Shown one piece after another: positions 1 to 10,614 of a stretch of 44,621 nucleotides of DNA. Both the position numbers and the translations under genes were made by a program. The notes below the pieces were generated by a model, which saw only the letters and a list, made by a program, of their open reading frames with translations, did no database searches and was not told the DNA's origin. Location: contig JAUPTV010000077.1 in assembly GCA_030917925.1 (NCBI GenBank), forward strand, positions 1-44,621, written 5' to 3'. Numbering within the stretch: position 1 is the first letter of the stretch; every line of letters begins with the position of its first letter. This DNA is from Pseudomonadota bacterium. Its GTDB lineage: Bacteria > Pseudomonadota > Gammaproteobacteria > Competibacterales > Competibacteraceae.

Positions 1-384
1 CTTCTCCGCATCCGTATCCGCCACACCCAATGCGATCAATATTTTCTGCAGCAACTGCGGATTAGCATTATTCAGGCTGATCCGGCCTGCTGCATCTTCA
101 ACGCTAATCCGCACCCGGCCGCCGCCGAACTCCCAGTCCTGCGGATCGCCACTGGGCGGCCACTCTTTCTGCGCTTCTGGATTGAGTTGCCAGGCCAGCG
201 CATAAACCACGCCCGCCTCGGCCAGCGCTCGTGCCTGCGCCCGTTCAACAGCGCTGGTTGCCAGGCGCGTCTCCACCCGCATGGAATAGGCAAAACCACC
301 AGCCATCACCGCCAGCAGGGTCACGATCCACAGCACAATCACCAACACCATACCGCGCTGACTACCGTTAGCTATTGCGTTCAT
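1..384 (-). CDS. gspK: Type II secretion minor pseudopilin GspK (3' end outside window)
   Basis: This is the N-terminal 128 residues of GspK, the large tip pseudopilin of the type II secretion pseudopilus; the C-terminal part lies beyond the left edge. The frame opens with ATG at 384, overlapping the gspJ stop as TGATG, so translation is probably coupled. The protein begins MNAIANGSQRG followed by MVLVIVLWIVTLLAVMAG, a class III prepilin leader with cleavage expected after Gly11. The usual Glu at mature position 5 is missing, which is typical of GspK. Downstream the frame contains RISLNNANPQLLQKIL, fitting the SAM-like domain region of GspK. Full-length GspK is about 300-340 residues, so well over half is missing. 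It is last in the visible gspEFGHIJK series. Confidence 0.9.
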   Translation of the reverse strand, partial: MNAIANGSQRGMVLVIVLWIVTLLAVMAGGFAYSMRVETRLATSAVERAQARALAEAGVVYALAWQLNPEAQKEWPPSGDPQDWEFGGGRVRISVEDAAGRISLNNANPQLLQKILIALGVADTDAEK

Positions 385-995
385 CAAGGCTTGCCTTCGG
401 CCAGCGCCGCCACCAGATCCGGCCACGGCTCACCGCCCAAACGGAGATTCAGCCGCACCAGTTGTGGCCGCTGTTGCGTATTTGTCCAATTGGAACTCCA
501 GCGCCGGGGCGAATCGGGTTGCTGGTCCTCAGGGCCAAAATAGGCCCATTCCACATCGGACACCCCATCCAGCAACACCGTCTCCCGCTCAGGCTCCGCG
601 TCTGGATCAGCGGGCAGATATGGACGCCAACGAATCCATAGCCGGCCATCAGTAGCGATGATTCGCACACGATACAATCCGCCCATGCCCAACTGCGCCA
701 GCATCGGCGCGACAAATTCGACGCCATCCGCTTGTCCAACGAAGACGACGACCCGTTCCTGCCGATCATTGACTTGATAAGTCTTAATAGACTGCGTTAA
801 TTGTCGGCGGAGAAATTCCTGGGCCAGCCGCAGCCGATTGGTCGCTTCGGCGCGTTGTTCACCCCCCTCCCAGCTATTTAGTCCCAACCGCAACCCGCTA
901 TAGAGTACGACCAGCACCAACCCCATCAGCGTGATAGAGACCAGCAGTTCCAGGAGGGTGAAACCGGCCAGGCGGGAGTCACGGGTAGCGCTCAC
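384..995 (-). CDS. gspJ: Type II secretion minor pseudopilin GspJ
   Basis: A 203-residue pseudopilin of the type II secretion system. The leader MSATRDSRLAG ends in Gly11 and is followed by FTLLELLVSITLMGLVLVVL, so PilD-type peptidase should cleave after Gly11 and methylate Phe12; Glu16 is the conserved Glu at mature position 5. The hydrophobic helix is followed by a soluble domain with the motif LRLGLNSWEGGEQRAEATNR, typical of GspJ. In known systems GspJ joins GspI and GspK in the pseudopilus tip complex. The start overlaps the gspI stop at 995 and the stop overlaps the gspK start at 384, so the genes are translationally coupled. Confidence 0.93.
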   Translation of the reverse strand: MSATRDSRLAGFTLLELLVSITLMGLVLVVLYSGLRLGLNSWEGGEQRAEATNRLRLAQEFLRRQLTQSIKTYQVNDRQERVVVFVGQADGVEFVAPMLAQLGMGGLYRVRIIATDGRLWIRWRPYLPADPDAEPERETVLLDGVSDVEWAYFGPEDQQPDSPRRWSSNWTNTQQRPQLVRLNLRLGGEPWPDLVAALAEGKP

Positions 996-1414
996 TAGCC
1001 CGGCTCCCCGGCTTCCACTGGCACCAGCCGCAGGGTTTCCAGAACGACGGAGCGGTTGTGCATTATTCCCGGCCAGTACACTTCGACGATCACCCGATAA
1101 ACCCGCACCGTTTCTGACTCGGGCAGCCCTTCGGTATAGCGGCTCACGCTACTGCGCCAGGAAAATTGCTCATTCACCGGCCCACTGCGCTCGCCCTCGG
1201 TCAGTGGCGCTTCCCGACCCACCGCCGCCAGAATCGACTCGGCATACAGCGTTGCCTGGGTATAGTCATCGGCCAGGCCAGCGTTACGCAGCCCGGTGGC
1301 GAAAACCTGGAGCAATACGCCCAGCGAGATGCTCAGAATGGCGAACGCCACCAGGACTTCCAGCAGCGAAAAGCCAAGTTCCCACCTCCCCAGCGCTGCC
1401 CGCTGCCCCTTCAC
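995..1414 (-). CDS. gspI: Type II secretion minor pseudopilin GspI
   Basis: A 139-residue pseudopilin. Its leader ends at Gly14 and is followed by FSLLEVLVAFAILSISLGVL, with Glu19 as the conserved position-5 Glu of the mature protein. Length and the following region (residues 40-60, containing ATLYAESILAAVG) agree with GspI, which nucleates the tip complex with GspJ and GspK. The start overlaps the gspH stop by four bases (ATGA type), and the stop overlaps the gspJ start. PilD, encoded near 38.5 kb in this window, is the expected processing enzyme. Confidence 0.92.
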   Translation of the reverse strand: MKGQRAALGRWELGFSLLEVLVAFAILSISLGVLLQVFATGLRNAGLADDYTQATLYAESILAAVGREAPLTEGERSGPVNEQFSWRSSVSRYTEGLPESETVRVYRVIVEVYWPGIMHNRSVVLETLRLVPVEAGEPG

Positions 1415-1869
1415 GGGCGGGCCTCCTGCTCAATGATGGCAATGCCGCCCGTCAACCAGTCCACGTTCACCCGATAGGCCCGCTTCGGACCACTAACCGT
1501 AATCGCGCCGCCGGTGGAACTGCCGTCCGGGAAAAACCGGATACTGCCTTTCTCACGATCCAGCAGTTCTGACTGAGCGGTATAAAGATGCAGGGCAACG
1601 CTGCCAGGCAAGGCGACTTCCCGCGAATCCCCGCTGACGGCAAACCGGTGTCCCGCCAGATCCAGCAGCAAGATCGCCTCCTGTTGACCGGTGACGGCCT
1701 GGTTACGCGCATTGCGCAAACCGGCAGCCAGTTGTCGCGCCGCGCCGCGCAACTCGGTGGAGCCGCTCATGCCGGACAGCAGGGGCGGCGTCAACGCGAC
1801 CAGCAACACGCCAATCACCAGCACCATTAGCACTTCCAACAGCGTGAAGCCCTCCTGCCCCCGTACCAT
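1411..1869 (-). CDS. gspH: Type II secretion minor pseudopilin GspH
   Basis: A 152-residue pseudopilin with the short leader MVRGQEG and the mature start FTLLEVLMVLVIGVLLVAL; Glu12 is the position-5 Glu. The next segment, SGSTELRGAARQLAAGLRNA, and the C-terminal FFPDGSSTGGAITVSG stretch are characteristic of the GspH/FimT family (the glycine-rich end near residues 112-130). GspH links the tip complex to the major pseudopilin GspG. It begins 7 nt after the gspG stop and its end overlaps gspI by four bases. Confidence 0.92.
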   Translation of the reverse strand: MVRGQEGFTLLEVLMVLVIGVLLVALTPPLLSGMSGSTELRGAARQLAAGLRNARNQAVTGQQEAILLLDLAGHRFAVSGDSREVALPGSVALHLYTAQSELLDREKGSIRFFPDGSSTGGAITVSGPKRAYRVNVDWLTGGIAIIEQEARP

Positions 1870-1876
1870 CGTGCGC

Positions 1877-2326
1877 CTACTGCCAACTCACCACGTCCTG
1901 ATCTTCACCCTCGCCGCCTTCAGCGTTATTGGCACCGAGCGAATACAGGTCAAAAGCCCCGCCGCTGTTCTGGCCAGGGGCACGATATTGGTAATCGTTA
2001 CCCCACGGGTCTTTGGGAATAAGGTTTTTGCGCAGATAAGGGCCGTTCCAGCGGCTCGCGCCGGACGGTTGCATGACCAGCGCCTGCAAGCCCTCATTGG
2101 TATTGGGATAGCGGCCCATATCCAGCCGGAAGGCGTCCAGCGCCGTGCTGAAATCTTCAATCTGCAATTTAGCAGTTTTGGTGTTTGCGCCGCCCAGGTA
2201 CTTCATTACCTGCGGCCCGACCAACCCGGCCAGCAGGCCGAGAATCACCAATACCACCAGTAGTTCAATCAAAGTAAAGCCGCGTGCGCGGCGGAAAGTC
2301 GTTTGTTTCATGCCTTTTTCTCGCAT
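1877..2326 (-). CDS. gspG: Type II secretion major pseudopilin GspG
   Basis: The major pseudopilin. A basic leader ending RRARG precedes FTLIELLVVLVILGLLAGLV, followed by the GspG signature with RYPNTNEGLQALV and DPWGNDYQY. The acidic C-terminus (GEGEDQDVV) matches the calcium-binding end of GspG. Three starts are possible: ATG at 2353 (no ribosome-binding site), ATG at 2326 and ATG at 2311. I chose 2326 because AGG lies 6 nt upstream, which gives a 16-residue leader; 2311 would give an 11-residue leader with a poorer site. The gene follows gspF by 10 nt. The mature protein is the same for all three starts. Confidence 0.92.
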   Translation of the reverse strand: MREKGMKQTTFRRARGFTLIELLVVLVILGLLAGLVGPQVMKYLGGANTKTAKLQIEDFSTALDAFRLDMGRYPNTNEGLQALVMQPSGASRWNGPYLRKNLIPKDPWGNDYQYRAPGQNSGGAFDLYSLGANNAEGGEGEDQDVVSWQ

Positions 2327-2336
2327 CTTGAACCTG

Positions 2337-3557
2337 TTAAAAAGCCAACTCATTTAAACTGAGAATCGCGACCAGAATAGACATGATAATTCCGGCAATG
2401 ATCACACCCAGCCCAAGAATGAGCGCCGGCTCCAGCAGGGTCAGCATTCGCTTAACGGCGGTCTGCACCTCGCCATCGTAGGTCTCGGCGACCTGTAGCA
2501 GCATCTCCTGCAACTGGCCGGTTTCTTCACCGACCCGAATCATTTGCACTGCCAGTTTGGGAAAGTTCCCGGCCTCCTGCAACGGTTCAGCCAGCCCCCG
2601 CCCGGTCTTGACATGTTCAGAGACCTCGCCCAGCGCCGTCGCTAACACCTGATTGGTCAGCGTCTCCCGGACGATGGTCAGCGCATTCAACAGCGACACG
2701 CCGTTGCCAATTAATGTTCCCAACGTCCGCGTCAGTCGCGCCGTCTCCACCTTGGCGATCAAGTCGCCGAACAAGGGCAGACTGAGAAACCAGCGATCCC
2801 AGCGGGCGCGACTGGCAGGCTGACTGAGTTGCTGGCGCAGTATCGCCACGATCAGCAGGAGCAGCATTACTCCCACCCACCAGTAATGCCGAAATCCGTC
2901 CCCCAGGGCAATCACAATCTGCGTCGCCAGCGGCAGCGCTTTACCGGCGTCCGCGAACAGTTGTTGAAATTGCGGCACCACAAAGGTCAGCAAAATAATC
3001 ACCGACAACGCCGATACCGACAGCAGAATGATTGGGTAAATCAGCGCCGAGGTCACCGTTTCCCGCAGGGCCTGCGAGCGCTCCAGAAACTCGGTCAACC
3101 GCTTGAGCACCACTTCCAACGCCCCGCCCGCTTCGCCAGCGCGAATCATGTTCAGGTAGAAGCGCGAAAAGGCCCCTTGTGCTTCCAGCGCATCGGCCAG
3201 CGAAGAACCGCCGCGCACTTTTTCCTGGACCCGCTCTAGCAGCGTTTGCGCCTGTTCATCGTCACTGACCCCGATCAGGATGGTCAAGGCCCGATCCAGT
3301 GGCATCCCAGCATGGAGGAGGTTGGCCAGTTGCTGGGTCATCAGCATCACCGCTTTGCGCGAGAGTGACCGCCTCTTGCTGAACCACGGCTGACCCAGGC
3401 CGACGCCCAGCCATCCGCCTCTGGTTTCATCGACTGACAGCGGCAGCAAACCTTGGTCGCGCAGCCGTTCAATGACCACTTCCGGATTCGGCGCATCCAG
3501 TTCATCACGCACCACGTCGCCGGTGTTATCCACCGCTTCATAGCGATAGCGGGGCAT
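2337..3557 (-). CDS. gspF: Type II secretion inner-membrane platform protein GspF
   Basis: A 406-residue polytopic membrane protein that links the GspE ATPase to the pseudopilus. It begins MPRYRYEAVDNTG, a common GspF start, and has two T2SSF repeats at roughly residues 70-195 and 270-395. Each contains the AGExxG-type motif: RAGEAGGALEVVL near residue 138 and RVGEETGQLQEML near residue 345. Hydrophobic segments lie near 170-190, 220-240 and 370-400. The ATG follows the gspE stop directly (TAGATG), with AGGAGG 5 nt upstream inside gspE, a strong coupled start. It is paralogous to PilC at 37281-38522. Confidence 0.95.
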   Translation of the reverse strand: MPRYRYEAVDNTGDVVRDELDAPNPEVVIERLRDQGLLPLSVDETRGGWLGVGLGQPWFSKRRSLSRKAVMLMTQQLANLLHAGMPLDRALTILIGVSDDEQAQTLLERVQEKVRGGSSLADALEAQGAFSRFYLNMIRAGEAGGALEVVLKRLTEFLERSQALRETVTSALIYPIILLSVSALSVIILLTFVVPQFQQLFADAGKALPLATQIVIALGDGFRHYWWVGVMLLLLIVAILRQQLSQPASRARWDRWFLSLPLFGDLIAKVETARLTRTLGTLIGNGVSLLNALTIVRETLTNQVLATALGEVSEHVKTGRGLAEPLQEAGNFPKLAVQMIRVGEETGQLQEMLLQVAETYDGEVQTAVKRMLTLLEPALILGLGVIIAGIIMSILVAILSLNELAF

Positions 3558-5267
3558 CTACGCCTCCTGTTCCTGCTGAGTCGTCACGCGCAGCACTTCC
3601 TCAAGGGTCGTGACGCCAGCGACCGCCTTGCGCAACCCGTCTTCATACATGGTATCCATCCCCTCCTGCTGGGCTTCGGCCTGCAACACCGTCGCGTCAG
3701 CGTGTTTCAGCACTAGGCGCCGCAGGGTATCGGTCATCGTCAGAAATTCCATGATCGCCGCCCGACCGCGATACCCGGTCCCGCCGCACAGTTCGCAACC
3801 GACCGCCTTATACAAAGTGATCCCATTCCCTTCACTACCGGTTTCAACAAACCGCCGCAACCGCATTTCCTCGACCAGTTCCGGCAGCGCCTCATACGGC
3901 TGGCGGCAATGGGGACAAAGAAGACGCACCAGGCGTTGCGCCAGAATACCGTTGATAGTCGACGTCAGCAGATAATCGTCAACGCCCATATCCATCAAGC
4001 GGGTAATGCCGCCCGCGGCGTCGTTGGTGTGCAGGGTAGACAGCACCATGTGGCCGGTTAATGCCGACTGCACCGCAATGCCCGCCGTTTCCAGATCGCG
4101 CATTTCACCAATCATGATCACGTCCGGGTCCTGGCGGACGATGGAGCGCAGCGCATTGGCGAACGTCAGATTGATCTGCGCTTTGACCTGAATCTGGTTA
4201 ATGCCTTCCAGTTGATATTCCACTGGATCTTCCACCGTCAAAATCTTCCGCTCGGGGGTATTCAGCGTCTGCAAAGCGGTATACAGGGTCGTCGTCTTGC
4301 CGCTGCCGGTTGGCCCGGTGACCACGATAATGCCATGCGGCATCATCAGAATATGGAGGAAGCGTTCGAGGGTGCGCGGGCTGAATCCCAACGTTGGGAA
4401 ATCCAGCACCACACTGGCCTTGTCGAGAATGCGCATGACCACGCTTTCGCCCCACAAGGTCGGCACGGTGGACACGCGCAGATCGATTTCCTTGCCGTGC
4501 GCCCGCAATTGAATCCGCCCATCCTGGGGCAAGCGCCGCTCGGCGATATTCAGCTTGGCCATGATCTTGATGCGGGAGATGACCGCTGCTGAAAGCCGTG
4601 AAGGCGGCGATTCCACTTCACGCAGCACCCCATCGACCCGGTAACGCACCTTCAGCCGGTTTTCAAACGGTTCAATGTGAATATCCGAAGCCCGCGATTC
4701 CACGGCACGGGCGATCATCAGATTGACCAAGCGAATCACCGGCGCTTCGCTGGCCAGGTCTTTCAGATGCTGAATCTGCTCCTCATCGGTCAGATCGTCG
4801 GCCAGACCAATGGAATCCACGATCTGGCCCATCGCCGAGCGGCCACTGCCATACAACCGCTCAAACACCGCTTCCAGTTCCGAGGGAATGCCGACTTGCG
4901 GCAGGATGGTCTTACCCGTCGCCAAGCGCAGCGCGGACAACACATACTCATCGGTAGGATTGGCCATCGCCACGGTCAGACCCTGCTCATCGTCCGCCAG
5001 GGGAATCACGCGAGCGTCTTTCAGAAAGCGCGGCGAAAGTGCGCCATTGGTTGCCGGGGTTTCGGGGTAATCGGCAGGCCGGACCAGCGGCAGATTCAAT
5101 TGCGCTGTCAGCGCCTCGGCCAGATCGCGTTCCGAAATCAGCCCCAGCTTGAGCAGCAGCGTATCGAGCGCTTCGCCAGCGCCTTCCTGCACCCGCTTGG
5201 CGCGCTGTAAATCCGCATCAGTCAGTTTCTGGTGGGCAACCAGCAATTCGCCAAGATCAACAGACAT
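3558..5267 (-). CDS. gspE: Type II secretion ATPase GspE
   Basis: Cytoplasmic hexameric ATPase that powers pseudopilus assembly, 569 residues from the chosen ATG. The N-terminus (residues about 1-75) is an MshEN/T2SSE_N-like domain. The core has Walker A GPTGSGKTTT (about 318-327), an Asp box (EDPVEYQLEG), Walker B region DPDVIMIGEMRD and His box GHMVLSTLHTNDAAGG. A zinc-binding loop has two CxxC pairs (CPHC and CELC) near the C-terminus, as in GspE. A TTG at 5294 would extend the frame by nine codons into rfbD's stop; neither start has a clear ribosome-binding site, and I prefer the ATG. No gspC or gspD precedes it, so the layout resembles Xanthomonas xps clusters that begin with xpsE. Confidence 0.95.
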   Translation of the reverse strand: MSVDLGELLVAHQKLTDADLQRAKRVQEGAGEALDTLLLKLGLISERDLAEALTAQLNLPLVRPADYPETPATNGALSPRFLKDARVIPLADDEQGLTVAMANPTDEYVLSALRLATGKTILPQVGIPSELEAVFERLYGSGRSAMGQIVDSIGLADDLTDEEQIQHLKDLASEAPVIRLVNLMIARAVESRASDIHIEPFENRLKVRYRVDGVLREVESPPSRLSAAVISRIKIMAKLNIAERRLPQDGRIQLRAHGKEIDLRVSTVPTLWGESVVMRILDKASVVLDFPTLGFSPRTLERFLHILMMPHGIIVVTGPTGSGKTTTLYTALQTLNTPERKILTVEDPVEYQLEGINQIQVKAQINLTFANALRSIVRQDPDVIMIGEMRDLETAGIAVQSALTGHMVLSTLHTNDAAGGITRLMDMGVDDYLLTSTINGILAQRLVRLLCPHCRQPYEALPELVEEMRLRRFVETGSEGNGITLYKAVGCELCGGTGYRGRAAIMEFLTMTDTLRRLVLKHADATVLQAEAQQEGMDTMYEDGLRKAVAGVTTLEEVLRVTTQQEQEA

Positions 5268-5290
5268 GGAGTGAGTGGTTAGGTTAGTAG

Positions 5291-6169
5291 TCAATAGTCA
5301 GAGGATAGCAGAGCTTGCAAACCGTCCCGCCACGGGCGCGGGAAGATACCGAATTGAGCCGCCAGTTTCCCACAATCCAGCGTGGAATTGGCGGGCCGGG
5401 CAGCGGGCGTTGGGTAATCCGCAGTGGTAATCGGAATGACCGTTTGCGCCCGCAAGGGTTCACGTTCCCCGGCCTGTTCCACAATGGCGCGGGTAAAGCC
5501 ATACCAGGTCGTTACCGGTTCATTGCAATAGTGGTAAGTCCCCCAAGCGCCTTTTGCATCAATTTCAGGGATGCGCCCAGCCAGTTCCAACAGGGTATCC
5601 GCAATGTCGCCGGCGAAGGTGGGACTGCCGTGCTGATCAGCAACAATTCTTAGTTCTTCCCGCTCCCGCGCCAGCCGTAGGATAGTCTTGACGAAGTTAT
5701 GGCCGTGGACGCCAAACACCCAGCTCACCCGCAAGATCAGATGCCGGGGCAACCCGCGACGCACGGCTTCATCACCCGCCAGCTTGCTGGCCCCATACAC
5801 GCCTAGCGGCGCCGTAGCGTCGTCTTCAACGTAGGGGCTGGATTTGCGTCCGTCATAAACATAGTCGGTGGAAATATGCAGTAATGGGATATTCAAACGA
5901 GCGCAAGCTGTAGCCAGATGCGCGGGACCGTCCCGGTTCACCGCAAACGCCAGATCGGGTTCCTGTTCCGCCTTATCCACTGCGGTATAAGCGGCAGCAT
6001 TGATGACGACATCAGCGCTGCTGGCGTCCAGCGCCCTGTCCACCGCGACGGTATCAGTAATATCCAGTTCCACCTGACTCCAGGCCAGTACGGCATGGCC
6101 CAGCGCCATGGCCCGGCGATTCAATTCCCAACCGACCTGACCCTGTGCGCCCGTGACAATCATGCGCAT
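5291..6169 (-). CDS. rfbD: dTDP-4-dehydrorhamnose reductase RfbD/RmlD
   Basis: The last enzyme of dTDP-L-rhamnose synthesis, reducing dTDP-4-dehydro-L-rhamnose with NAD(P)H in the cytoplasm. The 292-residue protein starts MRMIVTGAQGQVGWELNRR, a Rossmann GxxGxxG motif. Further family marks are the NAAAYTAVDKAE motif, STDYVYDG, and the catalytic YGASK (YxxxK). A longer frame exists upstream, but ATG 6169 has GAGGG 8 nt before it, placed in the end of rfbC, so it is the better start. The C-terminal PRPARPANS-like segment (TPAARPANSTLDCGKL) is typical of RmlD. It lies between rfbC and gspE, 23 nt before the gspE ATG. Confidence 0.95.
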   Translation of the reverse strand: MRMIVTGAQGQVGWELNRRAMALGHAVLAWSQVELDITDTVAVDRALDASSADVVINAAAYTAVDKAEQEPDLAFAVNRDGPAHLATACARLNIPLLHISTDYVYDGRKSSPYVEDDATAPLGVYGASKLAGDEAVRRGLPRHLILRVSWVFGVHGHNFVKTILRLAREREELRIVADQHGSPTFAGDIADTLLELAGRIPEIDAKGAWGTYHYCNEPVTTWYGFTRAIVEQAGEREPLRAQTVIPITTADYPTPAARPANSTLDCGKLAAQFGIFPRPWRDGLQALLSSDY

Positions 6170-6173
6170 GAAT

Positions 6174-6731
6174 TCAACCCTCGTACACCGGCAACTCTTC
6201 AGTCGCATGTTCTTTCAACCGTCGATTTTGCTGATCCTTGCCCGACAACGCCACGTCCCGCAACGGCCAGTCAATGCCAATGTCCGGATCATTCCAGGCA
6301 ATACCGTGTTCAGACTGTGGATGGTAGTAATCGGTACATTTATAGAAGAAATCTGCTTCTTCGGAAATCACGCAGAAGCCGTGAGCGAAACCGGGCGGGA
6401 TATACAATTGCCGATGATCCACATCGTCCAGCACACAACCATACCAGCGCCCGAAGGCCGGCGATCCCCGGCGAATATCCACGGCCACATCGAACACCGC
6501 GCCGCGTGTGACCCACACCAGCTTGCCCTGGGGTTGAACCAATTGATAATGCAGGCCGCGCAAGACGCCCCGGCGCGACCGGGAATGGTTGTCCTGGACA
6601 AAGCGCTCCGGCATTCCTGCCTCGTGATAACGCGCCGCCTGCCAGGTCTCCATGAAAAAACCACGCACATCGCCGAATACCTTGGGTTCCAGCAGCAACA
6701 CGCCGGGCAACCCGGTTTCGATCACCTTCAC
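6174..6731 (-). CDS. rfbC: dTDP-4-dehydrorhamnose 3,5-epimerase RfbC/RmlC
   Basis: A 185-residue cupin epimerase acting on dTDP-4-dehydro-6-deoxy-glucose. Family motifs are clear: [13 protein letters not shown] near the start, [20 protein letters not shown] with the catalytic His (residues about 44-63), and [18 protein letters not shown]. The [10 protein letters not shown] motif follows near residue 110, and the length is the usual one. The start overlaps the rfbA stop by four bases and the stop is 4 nt from the rfbD start, so the three genes form one translationally linked unit for the rhamnose of lipopolysaccharide or exopolysaccharide. Confidence 0.96.
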   Translation of the reverse strand: MKVIETGLPGVLLLEPKVFGDVRGFFMETWQAARYHEAGMPERFVQDNHSRSRRGVLRGLHYQLVQPQGKLVWVTRGAVFDVAVDIRRGSPAFGRWYGCVLDDVDHRQLYIPPGFAHGFCVISEEADFFYKCTDYYHPQSEHGIAWNDPDIGIDWPLRDVALSGKDQQNRRLKEHATEELPVYEG

Positions 6732-7612
6732 GCCGTCACCCTCCGCTCCAGCAATTCCAGCAGATATTGACCGTAGCCGCTTTTAGCCAGTGGCTGCGCC
6801 AACCGGGTCAGTTGTTCATCGTCGATGTAACCCATCCGCCAGGCGACTTCCTCCGGGCAGGAAATTTTCAGACCCTGGCGCTGTTCGACCACCTGCATGA
6901 AATTAGCCGCCGCCAACAGTGATTCGTGAGTACCCGTATCCAGCCAGGCATACCCGCGCCCGAGCAGTTCCACATTTAACGCGCCGCGTTCCAGATAGAC
7001 TTTATTAACATCGGTGATTTCCAGTTCGCCCCGCGCTGAAGGCCGGATGTTTTTGGCGACGTTGACGACGTCATTATCGTAAAAATACAGGCCGGTCACG
7101 GCGTAATTGGACTTGGGCTGTTTCGGTTTCTCTTCAATTTCCACTGCCCGACCCTGGGCGTCAAAGCTAACCACGCCATATTGCTGGGGATCGCGCACAT
7201 AGTAGCCGAATACGGTCGCGCCTTGCTGGCGAGCGGTCGCTCGGCGCAGTACCGCGGACAGCCCCTGACCATAATAAATGTTGTCGCCGAGCATCAGACA
7301 GGCCGGATCAGCGCCAATAAACGACTCGCCAATCAGGAACGCCTGTGCCAACCCGTCGGGACTGGGCTGGATGGCATACTCAATGTTCATACCCCAGCGC
7401 GCACCGTCGCCCAATAGGGTTTGATACGCTTCCTGATCGCGGGGGGTGGTAATAATCAGAATGTTCCGGATTTCCGCCAGCATCAGCGTGGCGACCGGGT
7501 AATAAATCATCGGCTTATCGTAGACCGGCATCAACTGCTTGCTGACTGAAACCGTCAGTGGGTGCAATCGGGTGCCGGAGCCGCCAGCGAGAATCAGGCC
7601 TTTGTAAGTCAT
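6728..7612 (-). CDS. rfbA: Glucose-1-phosphate thymidylyltransferase RfbA/RmlA
   Basis: The first enzyme of dTDP-rhamnose synthesis, making dTDP-glucose from dTTP and glucose-1-phosphate. It begins [20 protein letters not shown], with the GxGTR nucleotide motif, then [34 protein letters not shown] and [20 protein letters not shown]. All of these are near-identical to E. coli RmlA as I remember it. From ATG 7612 it is 294 residues, the family length. A longer start (ATG 7654) adds 14 residues and has GGGGA 4 nt upstream, but that site lies in a hairpin. rfbB (4,6-dehydratase) is not adjacent and must be elsewhere for the pathway to work. Confidence 0.95.
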   Translation of the reverse strand: MTYKGLILAGGSGTRLHPLTVSVSKQLMPVYDKPMIYYPVATLMLAEIRNILIITTPRDQEAYQTLLGDGARWGMNIEYAIQPSPDGLAQAFLIGESFIGADPACLMLGDNIYYGQGLSAVLRRATARQQGATVFGYYVRDPQQYGVVSFDAQGRAVEIEEKPKQPKSNYAVTGLYFYDNDVVNVAKNIRPSARGELEITDVNKVYLERGALNVELLGRGYAWLDTGTHESLLAAANFMQVVEQRQGLKISCPEEVAWRMGYIDDEQLTRLAQPLAKSGYGQYLLELLERRVTA

Positions 7613-7657
7613 AGCGTAGGTATTCACCAAATCGGTTGTGTAACGCTGAAGCATTCA

Positions 7658-7688
7658 GTCCCCGGAATCTTAACTGCTTTCCGGGGAC
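7658..7688 (-). promoter_or_regulatory. 10-bp perfect hairpin between leuA and rfbA
   Basis: Arms GTCCCCGGAA (7658-7667) and TTCCGGGGAC (7679-7688) are perfect inverted repeats around an 11-nt loop. On the minus strand it follows leuA and precedes rfbA. There is no T-run after it in either direction, so a classic intrinsic terminator is unlikely. The lower arm contains the GGGGA that would serve the upstream rfbA start at 7654, so it could mask that site or protect the leuA mRNA end. Confidence 0.5.
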
Positions 7689-7711
7689 ACTCATAGCCCG
7701 ATTGACCCGCC

Positions 7712-9587
<1,876 letters not shown>

Positions 9588-9606
<19 letters not shown>

Positions 9607-9692
9607 GGGCGGCAATCCTTGACACCACGAAAGACACGAACAGCACGAAAAAAGAATCGATCAGGGTCAGACATGGGCGGCAATCCTCGACA
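9588..9692. repeat. Two 37-bp direct repeats upstream of leuA
   Basis: The 37-bp units at 9588-9624 and 9656-9692 differ at two positions only and are separated by 31 bp. Each contains ATCAGGGTCAGACA followed by GGGCGGCAATCC. Read on the minus strand, each copy carries a purine-rich AAGGA/GAGGA, then GTG or ATG, then codons for SDPDR. The repeats fill much of the 452-bp gap between leuA and the cytochrome b561 gene. Confidence 0.8.
9623..9651 (-). repeat. TTCGTG-type periodic repeat, copy 1
   Basis: ACGAA occurs three times at exact 9-nt spacing (9627, 9636, 9645), between the two 37-bp repeats. Its complement (TTCGT every 9 nt) matches the element at 14364-14392 in the opposite orientation. 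It is a small dispersed intergenic repeat of unknown function. Confidence 0.6.
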
Positions 9693-9891
9693 GCGGTTTG
9701 AATGATTAACGGCGACAACCAGCCCCGACGCTCCACTCAGGAGGCCGGGCCACTCAGTCGCAGTTCAAACCGTTCGGGGGATTGCATGGTTTTCATAGTT
9801 GGCAAATTAACTCAGACAGCAATTCCGGGTCAAGCCAGGAAAGCGTACTTGGGAGATAATAGGTTTTTTTCACCGCCACGAGGAATCTGGC
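9693..9891 (+). other. Remaining gap upstream of cytochrome b561 gene
   Basis: No credible gene is seen. A 9-bp inverted repeat (CGGTTTGAA 9694-9702, TTCAAACCG 9764-9772) is present. GATAAT at 9855-9860 could be a -10 element for the downstream gene, but I see no convincing -35. GAGGA 7 nt before the ATG at 9892 is a good ribosome-binding site. Confidence 0.4.
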
Positions 9892-10566
9892 ATGTCTGAC
9901 CAACCGCACACTCTCCACAACCTCAAAGTCTGGGATTTGCCGACCCGGCTGTTTCACTGGACGCTGGTGATTCTAATGATCGTCCAGTGGTGGACCGCCG
10001 AGCAAAGCAGCACCATGAATTGGCATCTCTGGGGGGGCTACGCCGTGCTGACATTGGTGCTGTTTCGGCTGATCTGGGGCTTCACGGGTAGCGAAACCGC
10101 CCGCTTCACTGACTTTATTCGGGGTCCCGGCGCGGCGCTGGATTACCTGAAGGCGCTACTTCGCGGCGAAACGCCCCACTATCTCGGCCATAATCCCATG
10201 GGTGCCTGGTCAATTGTAGCGCTGCTGACCCTGCTACTGATTCAGGCCATCACCGGCCTGTTCGCCAACGATGACATTCTGGTTGAAGGGCCGCTGTACG
10301 GTTGGGTATCGAAAGCGGCCAGCGACTGGCTGACGACGATTCACAAGCTCAATTTCAACCTGCTGCTGACGATGATCGTCATTCACCTGGGGGCTGTATT
10401 CTTTTATCTGCTGGTCAAACGGGAAAATTTGATCCACCCAATGCTGAGCGGCAACAAGCCGGTTCCATCGGAACGGGCGGGTCAAGCGCCGCGCATCGTG
10501 AGTCCGTGGCGGGGTCTGGCAGCCCTGGCCATAGCAGGCGTTGGCGTCTGGCTGCTGGTGCGCTGA
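9892..10566 (+). CDS. Cytochrome b561-family membrane protein
   Basis: A 224-residue di-heme membrane cytochrome b of the b561/Ni-Fe-hydrogenase b-type family. Four hydrophobic helices lie near 20-38, 46-64, 105-125 and 152-175, with a possible fifth at 207-223. Candidate heme-ligand histidines within the helices are H22 (LFHW), H45, H151 and H165. The protein opens with KVWDLPTRLFHW, the family signature. Such proteins shuttle electrons between the quinone pool and a c-type cytochrome. The convergent neighbour is cytochrome c', a likely partner, but they are on opposite strands and not an operon. The physiological partner cannot be read from the sequence. Confidence 0.9.
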   Translation: MSDQPHTLHNLKVWDLPTRLFHWTLVILMIVQWWTAEQSSTMNWHLWGGYAVLTLVLFRLIWGFTGSETARFTDFIRGPGAALDYLKALLRGETPHYLGHNPMGAWSIVALLTLLLIQAITGLFANDDILVEGPLYGWVSKAASDWLTTIHKLNFNLLLTMIVIHLGAVFFYLLVKRENLIHPMLSGNKPVPSERAGQAPRIVSPWRGLAALAIAGVGVWLLVR

Positions 10567-10614
10567 GCAGTAAGTAGTACCAGAAAGCGCATCGCCCTTG
10601 ACTGTTGCATCCGC

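Noticed and set aside
72-299. 75-residue frame on the minus strand
   Set aside because: It lies out of frame inside the GspK coding sequence, which matches the family clearly.
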